From contig CADASK010000008.1 of the NCBI GenBank assembly GCA_902790495.1, forward strand, positions 1 to 64,000: a stretch of DNA of 64,000 nt, read 5' to 3'. Positions 17,571-25,925 of the stretch are shown one piece after another; positions within the stretch are counted from its first letter, which is position 1, and each line of letters begins with the position of its first letter. Under the pieces are notes generated by a model. The model saw only the letters and a list, made by a program, of their open reading frames with translations. It was not told the origin of the DNA and ran no database searches. The stretch comes from an uncultured Eubacteriales bacterium. Its GTDB lineage: Bacteria; Bacillota; Clostridia; Christensenellales; Aristaeellaceae. The position numbers were made by a program, and so were the translations under genes.

Positions 17571-20500
17571 ATGAAACGATTCTTCGCCTTGATATTGACC
17601 CTGGTGATGCTGCTCCAGGCGCTGCCTGCGCAGGCTGCGCCGAAGGACAAGAGCGTCACCTCGGAATGGCAGCAGGTGGTCTCGGAATCCGTGAAGATCA
17701 CCAAGGAGAACGCGGATTTCGTCTATGAGGACGAGGGAGCCTACGCCTCCGTGTCCGTCTACGGCAACCACAAGAAGAACCAGCAGCCCTCCGCCGGCAG
17801 AGCCACCGGCCTCGGCGACGGTTCCGTGCTGGAGGCCTGGTCGGTGCGCGGCATCAAGAATAAGACCGAGCTGATCCTCTCCGCCCGGATCACCGCCCTG
17901 CCCGAGGAGGGCGCGCTGGACGCCTGGACCGTCGTGGACGGCCATTTAGGCGAGCGCGTGGGCGCGGACCTCAGCGTGGGCGATGAGATCGAGTTCAGCC
18001 TGAGCATGAAAGGCGCGCAGGGCCTGGCCCTGGTCGGCGCCCAGGAAGCCCCGGTGGAGCTGGTGGAGGATGGCGCGCTCTACGCCAACGAGCATCTCTA
18101 CCTCACCGGCAAGGTGCCCGGCAACGGCGTCATCGACGTGCAGCCCGTCACCGTCTCCATCGACGGCGAGGAGGTGCTCGCCGCCTACGACATCAAGATC
18201 TACGCCAACGCCAACCAGCAGCGCAAGGGCAAGACCTGGAAGCCCGCCGACAAAAAGGTGCAGGTGCACTTCTACGACGAAGCCTTCGGCTCCGAGGAGC
18301 TGAACGTGTTCCACCTGCAGGACGAGCAGGCCGAGCCGGAGTACATCGACACCGTGCAGGCGGAGGAGGGCTGGATCGCCTTCGAGGCGGAGAGCTTCTC
18401 CGTCTACGCCGTGACCCGCACCATCGAGAAGATCTTCACCGCCGGCGACGGCCAGACCTACCTGATCACCCTGACCTACGACAGCGATGCGGGCATCCCC
18501 GACGACGCCGACCTGGGCGTGACGGAGCTGACCGGCGACGCGGCGGCGGACTACCTTGTGCGCACCGCCATCGCCATGGACGCCGGCGGCTTCGGCTACG
18601 GCCGCGTGTTCGACATCTCCATCCTGGACAGCGCCGGCGCGGAGCTGCAGCCCCTGACGCCCGTGTCCGTCTCCGTGTCCCTGCTGGACACCACGAACAC
18701 GGCCCAGCCCTTCTACGTGATGCACTTCGCCGGCGAGGACGAGACCCCCGAGCCCGTCGCCGCCACCGCCGAGGGCACCACCGTCACCTTCAGCGCGAGC
18801 GGTTTCTCCGCCTACGCCATTGTCCAGGGACCGGAGCCGCTCGCAGACGAATGGCAGAAGATCACGTCCGTCGAGGATCTGATCGCCCACGCGTCGGAAG
18901 GCGTGTACATCGGTCACAAAGACGGGTATTACATGACGGACGGCATCACCAATATCAAGCCCGACCGCACCGGCATCACAAAGACCAAGCCCGCGCAGGT
19001 CCAGCCTGCCAGCAAAGCTGCCATCTACTACTTTGAACCCGCAGGCGACAGCGGGAATCAGTTCAAAGTTTACTGCGGCGAAGGCGCGGCAAAAAAGTAC
19101 GTCACACAGCCGAGCGATAACAGCCTGAATTTCACCGCGGACGCTGGCAGCGCCACCGTATTCACGGTTGAGTCTTTCCCGAACGAAGCGAACACCTTCA
19201 GCTTGAAGGGCAAGAACGGATACTACTGGAACATGCAGGGCGGCGCGAACGGCGCCAGCATCGCCTGCTACAACGTCGCCAACGACGTGAACGCCCGTTT
19301 CCAGTTCCAGTACCTCCCAGTTACCACCGATCCCTACGGTCTGGACGGACAGACCCACGGCCTGATCAACTGGAACGGCGGCCTTGCCGGCAAAGCCATG
19401 ATGGCCAGCGCGTCGGGCGATCACCTGGCCAGCAAGGCCCTGACGGTGCTGACGCACGAGGATGACACAAACAATAAGCTGTTCGTCCCCAACGACACCG
19501 ACATCACCCTGTGGACCTTCGAGTGGGTCAGCCGGGACCAGTACTATCTGAAAGCGAACGACCAGTACCTCCAGATCGACGCGAACGGCCTCTCGCTCGT
19601 CTCCGTGCCGACGGAAGCGTGCAGGATCCAGGTCATCCCCGGTACGGGCATCCACGCCGGACAGATCTGCCTCGCGCAGAAGGGCACCATGCTCACCTAC
19701 AGCGGCAGCATCGATACGGGCTTCGGCACGGGCGGCGATGCCGGAACGGAATGGCTGTACATGGCAGACCTCTCCAACCTGACCAACGAATACTTCCGGG
19801 TCTACTCCGCCACCAAGGCAGGCGCTTCCGATCCGAGAGTGCAGGACGGTGAAAAGATCATCGTCTACACCCGCGTGTGGGATGAGACCCTGGGCCAGTA
19901 CAGCTTCTACGCCGTCGGCCCGAACGGCGAGCTCGTGCCGTGCTATGAGAGCGGCGACGATATCCAGTGGCTGGGCCACAGCCTGAACGATATGCTCTGG
20001 ACGCTCGTGGAGTATGCCGATGAGAACACTGGCCTGCCCAACGGCTACTATGAACTGTACAACCCTTATTCCGGCAAATTCATGGCACCCCAGGTAGCCG
20101 GCGGGCAGGTCCTGTCCGATACCCCGATCGGCATCAACCTGAACGGGCGCACAGGCGGCGAGTACTATACCAACATCATCGCCTGGGACGACAAGCACTA
20201 CGCCTACGTCTGCCAGAAGGCTGACAAGCAGAGCGGGCAGATCGTCTCCATCCCCTTCGTGGATGCCGCTGAAACCCCTGAAGCCGTGGACTTCGCCTTC
20301 GCCATCGTGCAGGACATTCCGGTCGATGACACGCTGCATACCGTTCCGACACTGGATCACGAGCAGTACGGCATCACCATGAAACTGCTGGACTTCGCCA
20401 ACCGCAAGATGATGAGCGATTTCCTCGGCAATGACGTTGGCACCGCCACACCCGTCCTCCAGCCGGGGCTGCTGTCCACCAACCTGGGAGAAGACGGCTA

Positions 20501-23500
20501 TCCCACCGCCAAGGGCGGTTCCCTGCGCAGCCTCTTCAATCAGGCGTCGAAGCAGAGCCAGGTGAACCACCTCTTCATCCAGAGCACCTATACCAGCAGC
20601 GGCTACTACACCTTCGACAGCACACAGAACTTCGCGAGCCTGCAGCCCGACAACAACTTCCTGGTCTACCAGGAGCTTGGCTCCTATGACAGCGGCGGCA
20701 ACAAGCCGACCCTGAAGCACGGCCAGTTCTTCCCCTACAACAAGATCGAGCCGGGCAAGTTCGCCACGACCAACGGCAAAAATCTCTACACCAACACCGC
20801 GCAGCTCCTGCCGGACAGCGACCCCCGGAAGAACGAACAGCTGTATCTGGTCAAAGACGTCAACTGCCATTTCGCCGTGGAATTGGAGGCCGGCTTCACA
20901 CAGACGCCCAGCGGCAAGGATGCCTGGGGCCATGATATCATCTACGAGTTTGCCGGTGACGACGACTTCTGGCTCTATGTGGACGGAGAACTGGTCATCG
21001 ACCTGGGCGGCATCCACAGCGCAGTGGGCGGCAGCGTCAACTACCGCACCGGCGAAGTGGTGGTCAACGGACACCATACCACGCTGAAAGACCTCTTCTA
21101 CAGCAATTACATCAATCGCGGCCACTCACCTGCCGAAGCGCAGGCTTATGTGGATGCGAAATTTGAGCAAAACATCGAGGGCAACTGGGTCTTCACTGAC
21201 AACTCCAGACACACCATGCGCATCTTCTACATGGAGCGCGGCGCCGGCGCGTCCAACCTGAAAATGAAGTTCAACCTCGCCTCCGTCAGGCCGGGCACCG
21301 TGCAGCTGAGCAAGGAACTGCTCGGTGTGGACAGCTCCGACTCCATCAAGGCCGAATTCGCCTATCAGCTCTATTACACCGAAGACGGGAACCACTTTGA
21401 GCTGGAAGACTTCGGCCCCAACAAGCCTGTGAAGGTCCGGTATAAGGACACGACCCGTTACCTCACTTCCACCTCCTATACGGTCGGCGGTGTCACCTAC
21501 CCCAATGTGCTCCTCCTCAAGCCCGGCGAAACCGTCGAGATCGACTTCGGCCGAGATCTGGATTACAGGATCGTGGAGTGCGGCGTGAACACGGATGTGT
21601 ACAGCGAAGTCCTCGTGAACGGTTCAGCGGTCCAGGGTACGGACGTGAACAACGGCAAGTGGCAGGATTTTGCGGCCGCTGCTTACAAAACCAAAGACGT
21701 CAACACCGTCCGCTACCAGAACAGGGTCAACCCCGAGGCCCTGAAGAACCTGTCCTTCACGAAAAAGCTTTACAAGGAAGACGGTCTCACCGAGCTGAAA
21801 TACGGCAACGGCGAGGATGAGGACGACGCATCCTTCACGTTCCGCCTCTACCTGGGCACCGAGTCCGAAGATCCCGACGGACTGCCGCCCGCCAGCATGT
21901 ATACCTACCACGTCAAAAACCCGGCAGGCAAGTACTGCAGGTGGGACGATGCCGCGGAAGCGTTCATCGCAACGGACTACAGCGACTACAGCGCGATAGG
22001 CGCTTCCCAAAAAAAGTCCATCAGCTTCACGACTTCCACTTACGGCACCATCTCAAAGATCCCCGCCGGCTACACCGTTGAGGTGAGGAACCTGCTCGCA
22101 GGCACCCAGTACAAGGTGGTGGAACGCCCCGGTGAAGTTCCGGACGGCTACTCGTTCCAGAAGTATGTGGTCAACGGCACGGTTTCCGCCAACAGCGCTG
22201 AGACCGGTGTGGGCGGCTCAGTCGTCTCCGGCGAACCTGACCCCCATGTGGATATATGCAACCTGCGCGGTTTCGGCCTCCGCATGAACAAGGCCTGGTC
22301 GGACGCCGGCTACATGGACAGCCGCGATCCCACCTACTACGCCCTCTTCACCAGCCCCGACAGTTCCGACGCCCTGGTGCCCGGCTCCGTGCGGCAGCTA
22401 CAGTCGGTCATCCATCCGCAATCCCTCTACTGGTATTACCTGAACCTGCCGATCAGCGGCACACAGTTCAGGGACTACTACATCCGTGAGGTCACCATCA
22501 GCAACGCTTCCCCCTCTGTCAATTCCGAGGGCACCGTGCTTGATCCCGGCACCGTCACCATGATTGCGGACGGCGGAACGGTGACGCTCTCCGGACGCCA
22601 GAAGGGCGAGTCCGCAGGCGGCACATTCGATTACACAGCCTCCTACGGGAACCGCACCTTCGAGGCGAGATCCAATGTGCAGGTCCAGGAGATCACGAAC
22701 AGCCGCCCCGGCATCCAGCTGAAGAAGACCGACTGGAACGGCAGCCCGCTTGCCAACGCGGCCTTCACGCTGAAGGACGCCCAGGGCACGGAGATCGGCT
22801 CCTTCACCTCAAACTCCGCGGGTCTTATCACTGAAGCCCACCTGGCGGGCGGCGTGACCTACACCCTGACCGAGACCCGGGCGCCCACGAACTACGAAGG
22901 CCTGCCCTCTTCCATCAACCTGGTCTGGGAGAACAATACGCTGACCGTCGTGACCGATGCGGACGATTCCTACTACACCGTCGAACAGGCCACGTCCACC
23001 TCCCCGGCCACCCTGACCGTCAAGAACCGCTCCAAGTCCTTCCAGGTCCGGAAAATCGACGGCGATTCCGGCGCCCCTCTCCCCGGCGTGCATTTCGAAC
23101 TGCATAAGGAAAAGACAGTCAACAATGTCACCAGCATGGACCTGTTCCCGCTGGCCGGCTATGTCGACCTGGTATCGGACGCGAACGGCCTGATCCCCAG
23201 GCTGGACAACACCCTGCCAGCCGGCACCTACGAGCTGTGGGAGAAGGAACCGCCAGCCGGCTATCAGCCCCTCGAACCCGGTCCCGGACATATCGGCTTC
23301 ACCGTCAGCGCGGCCGGCGTGGTCACCCTGAACGCACCGCTGATCGACGGCGTGACGCTCACTTCTGATGCGCAGGGCGGCGCGGCAAGCTACGAGATCC
23401 TCATCCGTAACTACGCCTGCACCGACCTCACCATCACCAAGCTGGTCACCGGCGGCTTCGGCGACCGCAGCCCCTCCAACGCGTTCACCTTCACCTTGGA

Positions 23501-23912
23501 GAGCGTCGCGGGCGAAGCTGAAGGAACATCCTACACATGGACAAGGACCGCAAACGGCCAGACCGTGACAGGCACGATCGCCGCTGGCGGCACCTTCCAG
23601 CTCGCGCACGGCCAGTCCATCTCCATCCGCCTGCCGCTTGGCAAGGCCATCACCCTCTCGGAAGCGCACGGCATGTACACCGCTTCTTGGCAGATGGACA
23701 GCGAGAGCACCGCGACAGAAGGCGGCAGCAGGACCATCACCCTCACCGGGAACGCCGCGCTCACCGTGACCAACAACCTGGAGCCTGTATCCCCCACCGG
23801 CGTGGTGCTTCGCGTCGCACCCTACGCCCTGATGCTCGGCGCCGGCGTGGTGCTGCTGATTCTCGGCCTGCGCCGCCGTAAGCGCCGCAGCAAGGACGAC
23901 GACGAGGAGTAA
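17571..23912 (+). CDS. Giant sortase-anchored protein with fibro-slime/PA14-like and SpaA domains (2,113 aa)
   Basis: The ATG at 17571 is chosen because AGGAGG lies five bases upstream and a signal peptide follows (MKRFFALILTLVMLLQALPA); an earlier ATG at 17541 adds ten polar residues. Residues about 25-275 match the N-module of the preceding protein. About 425-600 resembles a carbohydrate-binding-like beta domain (HKDGYYMTDGI, KGKNGYYWNM). About 930-1235 is a fibro-slime/PA14-like domain: IYEFAGDDDFWLYVDGELVI, DLGGIHSAVGG, NWVFTDNSRHTMRIFYMERG. About 1240-2070 carries Cna-B/SpaA domains (IQLKKTDWNGSPLANAAFTL; FQVRKIDGDSGAPLPGVHFE). The end, SPTGVVLRVAPYALMLGAGV plus RRRKRR, nearly equals that of the previous protein. 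Probable tip or backbone adhesin of a sortase-built structure; a terminator follows. Confidence 0.85.
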   Translation: MKRFFALILTLVMLLQALPAQAAPKDKSVTSEWQQVVSESVKITKENADFVYEDEGAYASVSVYGNHKKNQQPSAGRATGLGDGSVLEAWSVRGIKNKTELILSARITALPEEGALDAWTVVDGHLGERVGADLSVGDEIEFSLSMKGAQGLALVGAQEAPVELVEDGALYANEHLYLTGKVPGNGVIDVQPVTVSIDGEEVLAAYDIKIYANANQQRKGKTWKPADKKVQVHFYDEAFGSEELNVFHLQDEQAEPEYIDTVQAEEGWIAFEAESFSVYAVTRTIEKIFTAGDGQTYLITLTYDSDAGIPDDADLGVTELTGDAAADYLVRTAIAMDAGGFGYGRVFDISILDSAGAELQPLTPVSVSVSLLDTTNTAQPFYVMHFAGEDETPEPVAATAEGTTVTFSASGFSAYAIVQGPEPLADEWQKITSVEDLIAHASEGVYIGHKDGYYMTDGITNIKPDRTGITKTKPAQVQPASKAAIYYFEPAGDSGNQFKVYCGEGAAKKYVTQPSDNSLNFTADAGSATVFTVESFPNEANTFSLKGKNGYYWNMQGGANGASIACYNVANDVNARFQFQYLPVTTDPYGLDGQTHGLINWNGGLAGKAMMASASGDHLASKALTVLTHEDDTNNKLFVPNDTDITLWTFEWVSRDQYYLKANDQYLQIDANGLSLVSVPTEACRIQVIPGTGIHAGQICLAQKGTMLTYSGSIDTGFGTGGDAGTEWLYMADLSNLTNEYFRVYSATKAGASDPRVQDGEKIIVYTRVWDETLGQYSFYAVGPNGELVPCYESGDDIQWLGHSLNDMLWTLVEYADENTGLPNGYYELYNPYSGKFMAPQVAGGQVLSDTPIGINLNGRTGGEYYTNIIAWDDKHYAYVCQKADKQSGQIVSIPFVDAAETPEAVDFAFAIVQDIPVDDTLHTVPTLDHEQYGITMKLLDFANRKMMSDFLGNDVGTATPVLQPGLLSTNLGEDGYPTAKGGSLRSLFNQASKQSQVNHLFIQSTYTSSGYYTFDSTQNFASLQPDNNFLVYQELGSYDSGGNKPTLKHGQFFPYNKIEPGKFATTNGKNLYTNTAQLLPDSDPRKNEQLYLVKDVNCHFAVELEAGFTQTPSGKDAWGHDIIYEFAGDDDFWLYVDGELVIDLGGIHSAVGGSVNYRTGEVVVNGHHTTLKDLFYSNYINRGHSPAEAQAYVDAKFEQNIEGNWVFTDNSRHTMRIFYMERGAGASNLKMKFNLASVRPGTVQLSKELLGVDSSDSIKAEFAYQLYYTEDGNHFELEDFGPNKPVKVRYKDTTRYLTSTSYTVGGVTYPNVLLLKPGETVEIDFGRDLDYRIVECGVNTDVYSEVLVNGSAVQGTDVNNGKWQDFAAAAYKTKDVNTVRYQNRVNPEALKNLSFTKKLYKEDGLTELKYGNGEDEDDASFTFRLYLGTESEDPDGLPPASMYTYHVKNPAGKYCRWDDAAEAFIATDYSDYSAIGASQKKSISFTTSTYGTISKIPAGYTVEVRNLLAGTQYKVVERPGEVPDGYSFQKYVVNGTVSANSAETGVGGSVVSGEPDPHVDICNLRGFGLRMNKAWSDAGYMDSRDPTYYALFTSPDSSDALVPGSVRQLQSVIHPQSLYWYYLNLPISGTQFRDYYIREVTISNASPSVNSEGTVLDPGTVTMIADGGTVTLSGRQKGESAGGTFDYTASYGNRTFEARSNVQVQEITNSRPGIQLKKTDWNGSPLANAAFTLKDAQGTEIGSFTSNSAGLITEAHLAGGVTYTLTETRAPTNYEGLPSSINLVWENNTLTVVTDADDSYYTVEQATSTSPATLTVKNRSKSFQVRKIDGDSGAPLPGVHFELHKEKTVNNVTSMDLFPLAGYVDLVSDANGLIPRLDNTLPAGTYELWEKEPPAGYQPLEPGPGHIGFTVSAAGVVTLNAPLIDGVTLTSDAQGGAASYEILIRNYACTDLTITKLVTGGFGDRSPSNAFTFTLESVAGEAEGTSYTWTRTANGQTVTGTIAAGGTFQLAHGQSISIRLPLGKAITLSEAHGMYTASWQMDSESTATEGGSRTITLTGNAALTVTNNLEPVSPTGVVLRVAPYALMLGAGVVLLILGLRRRKRRSKDDDEE

Positions 23913-23925
23913 TCCCCTAACGACC

Positions 23926-23960
23926 AACCGGAGCGCTGTGAACGCAGCTCTCCGGTTTTT
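23926..23960 (+). terminator. Rho-independent terminator after the surface-protein genes
   Basis: AACCGGAG, inner loop, CTCCGGTT followed by TTTTT, starting 14 bp after the giant gene's stop codon. Confidence 0.85.
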
Positions 23961-23990
23961 CTATCTGTCCTCTGCTTGCGTTTAAGAGCG

Positions 23991-24094
23991 GCTGCGAAGG
24001 GGTGGAGGGGGCTCGGAGCGCCCGGAAAACGCCATGTTATGGCGTTTTCAGCGGAGAGCGGGCGGCAGCCCCGGACCGATCGCAAAGCCCCCAA
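23991..24094. repeat. Two-hairpin repeat, long form (copy 3), overlapping the murG start
   Basis: Outer arms GGGGGCT/AGCCCCC enclose GATCGCAAA and a nested hairpin GAAAACGCCAT-GTT-ATGGCGTTTTC. The in-frame ATG of murG is inside the nested stem. Confidence 0.85.
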
Positions 24095-25169
24095 GCAACC
24101 AACCGGCAAGCGCATCGTCCTCACCGGCGGCGGCACCTGGGGCCACGTGACCCCGCACCTGGCGCTGATCCCCCACCTGATCAAGGCGGGCTACGATATC
24201 CACTACATCGGCACCGAACACGGCCTGGAGGTGGACAAGCTGCGCTCCATCCCGGAGATCACCTACCACGCGGTGAAGACCGGCAAGCTGCGCCGCTACC
24301 ACTCCTGGCAGAACTTCATCGACCCCTTCCGCGTCATCGCGGGCGCGTTTCAGTCCGCGCGGCTGATGGGCAAGCTGAAGCCGGACGTGGTGTTCAGCAA
24401 GGGCGGCTTCGTGGCCGTGCCGGTGGTGTTCGGCGCGTGGCTACACCGCGTGCCCGTGCTCTGCCACGAGAGCGACCTGACCCCCGGCCTGGCCAACAAG
24501 CTCTGCAAGCCCTTCGCCAGGCGGATGGTGACCACCTTCCCCGAGTGCGCGCAGGCCCTGGGCGCCAAGGCGGAGTGCGTCGGCACGCCCCTGCGGCCCG
24601 AGCTGTTCTCCGGCGAGCGGGCGAAGGGGCTGAAGCTCTTCGGCTTCACGGGAGAAAAGCCTGTGCTGCTGATGATGGGCGGCTCCTCCGGCGCGCAGGC
24701 GGTCAACAAGGGCCTGCGGGACGCCCTGCCGGAGCTGCTGAAGACCTTCGATGTCGCCCACCTGTGCGGCAAGGGCAACCTGGACGCGGCCCTGGACGGC
24801 ACGCCCGGCTACACGCAGATCGAGTTCCTGGACGCGGAGCTGCCCGACGCCCTCGCCGCGGCGGATCTCGTGCTCTCCCGCGCCGGCAGCAACGCGCTGA
24901 TGGAGTTCCAGGCCCTGGACAAGCCCATGCTGCTGGTGCCCTACCCCAAGGGCGCGAGCCGCGGCGACCAGATTCTCAACGCCCAGAGCCTCGAAAAGCG
25001 CGGCCTCTGCCGCGTCCTCATGCAGGAGGATATGACCGCCGAGAGCCTGACCCAGGCCCTGCTGCAGACCTGGCGCGACCGCGACGCCCTGAAGGCCGCC
25101 GTCAAAAAAGCGCCCCCCGCCAACGGCACGAAGCGCGTGCTGGAATTGATTGAGGAGATACAGAAATAA
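24039..25169 (+). CDS. murG: UDP-GlcNAc: undecaprenyl-PP-MurNAc-pentapeptide GlcNAc transferase MurG
   Basis: 376 aa as called. MurG adds GlcNAc to lipid I on the cytoplasmic membrane face, giving lipid II for peptidoglycan. Seen: the glycine loop LTGGGTWGHVTPHLALIPHL, FSKGGFVAVPVVFGAW, HESDLTPGLANKLCKPFA, MMGGSSGAQAVNKGLRDALP, CGKGNLD, LSRAGSNALMEFQALDKPML and YPKGASRGDQILNA, matching the Bacillus-type MurG. The conserved part begins about residue 24 (GKRIVLTGGG). No ATG, GTG or TTG lies between there and the ATG at 24039, which is inside a two-hairpin repeat; the next in-frame option is TTG at 23976. No good ribosome site or dedicated promoter is visible, and a terminator stands just upstream, so expression is puzzling. 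Function secure, start insecure. Confidence 0.9.
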   Translation: MAFSAESGRQPRTDRKAPKQPTGKRIVLTGGGTWGHVTPHLALIPHLIKAGYDIHYIGTEHGLEVDKLRSIPEITYHAVKTGKLRRYHSWQNFIDPFRVIAGAFQSARLMGKLKPDVVFSKGGFVAVPVVFGAWLHRVPVLCHESDLTPGLANKLCKPFARRMVTTFPECAQALGAKAECVGTPLRPELFSGERAKGLKLFGFTGEKPVLLMMGGSSGAQAVNKGLRDALPELLKTFDVAHLCGKGNLDAALDGTPGYTQIEFLDAELPDALAAADLVLSRAGSNALMEFQALDKPMLLVPYPKGASRGDQILNAQSLEKRGLCRVLMQEDMTAESLTQALLQTWRDRDALKAAVKKAPPANGTKRVLELIEEIQK

Positions 25170-25248
25170 CCAATAGGTAAATACCGATTGGGCTATTCAG
25201 TTCCCTTGGTTTCTCATAAAGCTATATCAGTGCATCATGATGCGAAAT

Positions 25249-25293
25249 CACCCGAAGACTCCTGATCCATGTTCAAGAGTCTTCGGGTGTTAT
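25249..25293. terminator. Bidirectional stem-loop between murG and the toxin gene
   Basis: A 13-bp perfect stem CACCCGAAGACTC/GAGTCTTCGGGTG with a 15-nt loop. One arm encodes the last residues (PEDS) of the toxin. The U tracts are weak on both sides. Confidence 0.6.
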
Positions 25294-25602
25294 TGATGTA
25301 TAAAACAATCGGTTATATGCAGTTCTTGTATCCGCTATGTGATAGACATAAACACAATCTTTGATTCTTTTATAGATCGCCATATGACGGCCTGCGATGA
25401 CCATGCGGTATCCCATGTTATTCAGCCAGGCATCGGGGGTTCGTGAGCCAGAATCAGGAAACTCTTCAAGACGTTCGACTGCCTCTAAAACACTGTCCGA
25501 TACCTTGATAGCCGTCTCTCCTCCAAAGTTGAGAAGATACCAATCTTCAACTGCTTTCAAGTCCTCCCAGGCTGACGGCAGCATTTCAATCCTGTACTTC
25601 AT
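25273..25602 (-). CDS. ParE/RelE-superfamily toxin
   Basis: 109 aa. MKYRIEMLPSAWEDLKAVED, repeated acidic/hydrophobic helices, LEEFPDSGSRTPDAW, and the closing strand GYRMVIAGRHMAIYKRI with VYVYHIADTRTAYNRLF fit the compact ParE/RelE fold. Such toxins either cleave mRNA on the ribosome (RelE) or poison gyrase (ParE); which one cannot be told here. It overlaps the upstream antitoxin gene by 17 bp. GC content is clearly below that of neighbouring genes, in line with lateral acquisition. Confidence 0.85.
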   Translation of the reverse strand: MKYRIEMLPSAWEDLKAVEDWYLLNFGGETAIKVSDSVLEAVERLEEFPDSGSRTPDAWLNNMGYRMVIAGRHMAIYKRIKDCVYVYHIADTRTAYNRLFYTSITPEDS

Positions 25603-25858
25603 GCAGTCTCTCCCTCAGTCTTTTGCGAGCATCTGCAATGCTCAGCGTTTCCGCTCCGGAAAGACGTTCTTCTTCTGCACGCATCACACGTGAACGCAGC
25701 TCCAGCAGCTGCTCACGTTTTTCAAAGGCTTCCATGCTCATCACAACGAGGTCGCCTTCTCCATTCTTCGTGATATAAATGGGCTCATTGACCTGTTTGG
25801 CCAATCCAGAAATCCCTGCATAGTCATTTCGCAATGCTGTCGAAGCACGGATGATCAC
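25586..25858 (-). CDS. Phd/YefM-family antitoxin
   Basis: 90 aa from a GTG start with GGAGG eight bases upstream. ISGLAKQVNEPIYITKNGEG then DLVVMSMEAFEKREQ is the signature of the Phd/YefM DNA-binding fold; the Arg/Glu-rich C-terminal helix would wrap the toxin. Antitoxin precedes toxin with a 17-bp overlap, the usual order. In this family the complex represses its own promoter; CACA-GAA-TGTG within the promoter region is a candidate operator. Confidence 0.88.
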   Translation of the reverse strand: MIIRASTALRNDYAGISGLAKQVNEPIYITKNGEGDLVVMSMEAFEKREQLLELRSRVMRAEEERLSGAETLSIADARKRLRERLHEVQD

Positions 25859-25889
25859 GCAGATCGCCTCCTATCGTTTCTCTGATAGA

Positions 25890-25918
25890 AGAATATCACA
25901 GAATGTGTATCTTGTAAA
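25890..25918 (-). promoter_or_regulatory. Promoter and possible operator of the toxin-antitoxin pair
   Basis: Minus strand: -35 TTTACA, 17-bp spacer, -10 TATTCT. The spacer contains the small inverted repeat CACAGAATGTG (25898-25908). Confidence 0.55.
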
Positions 25919-25925
25919 GTGTCTC

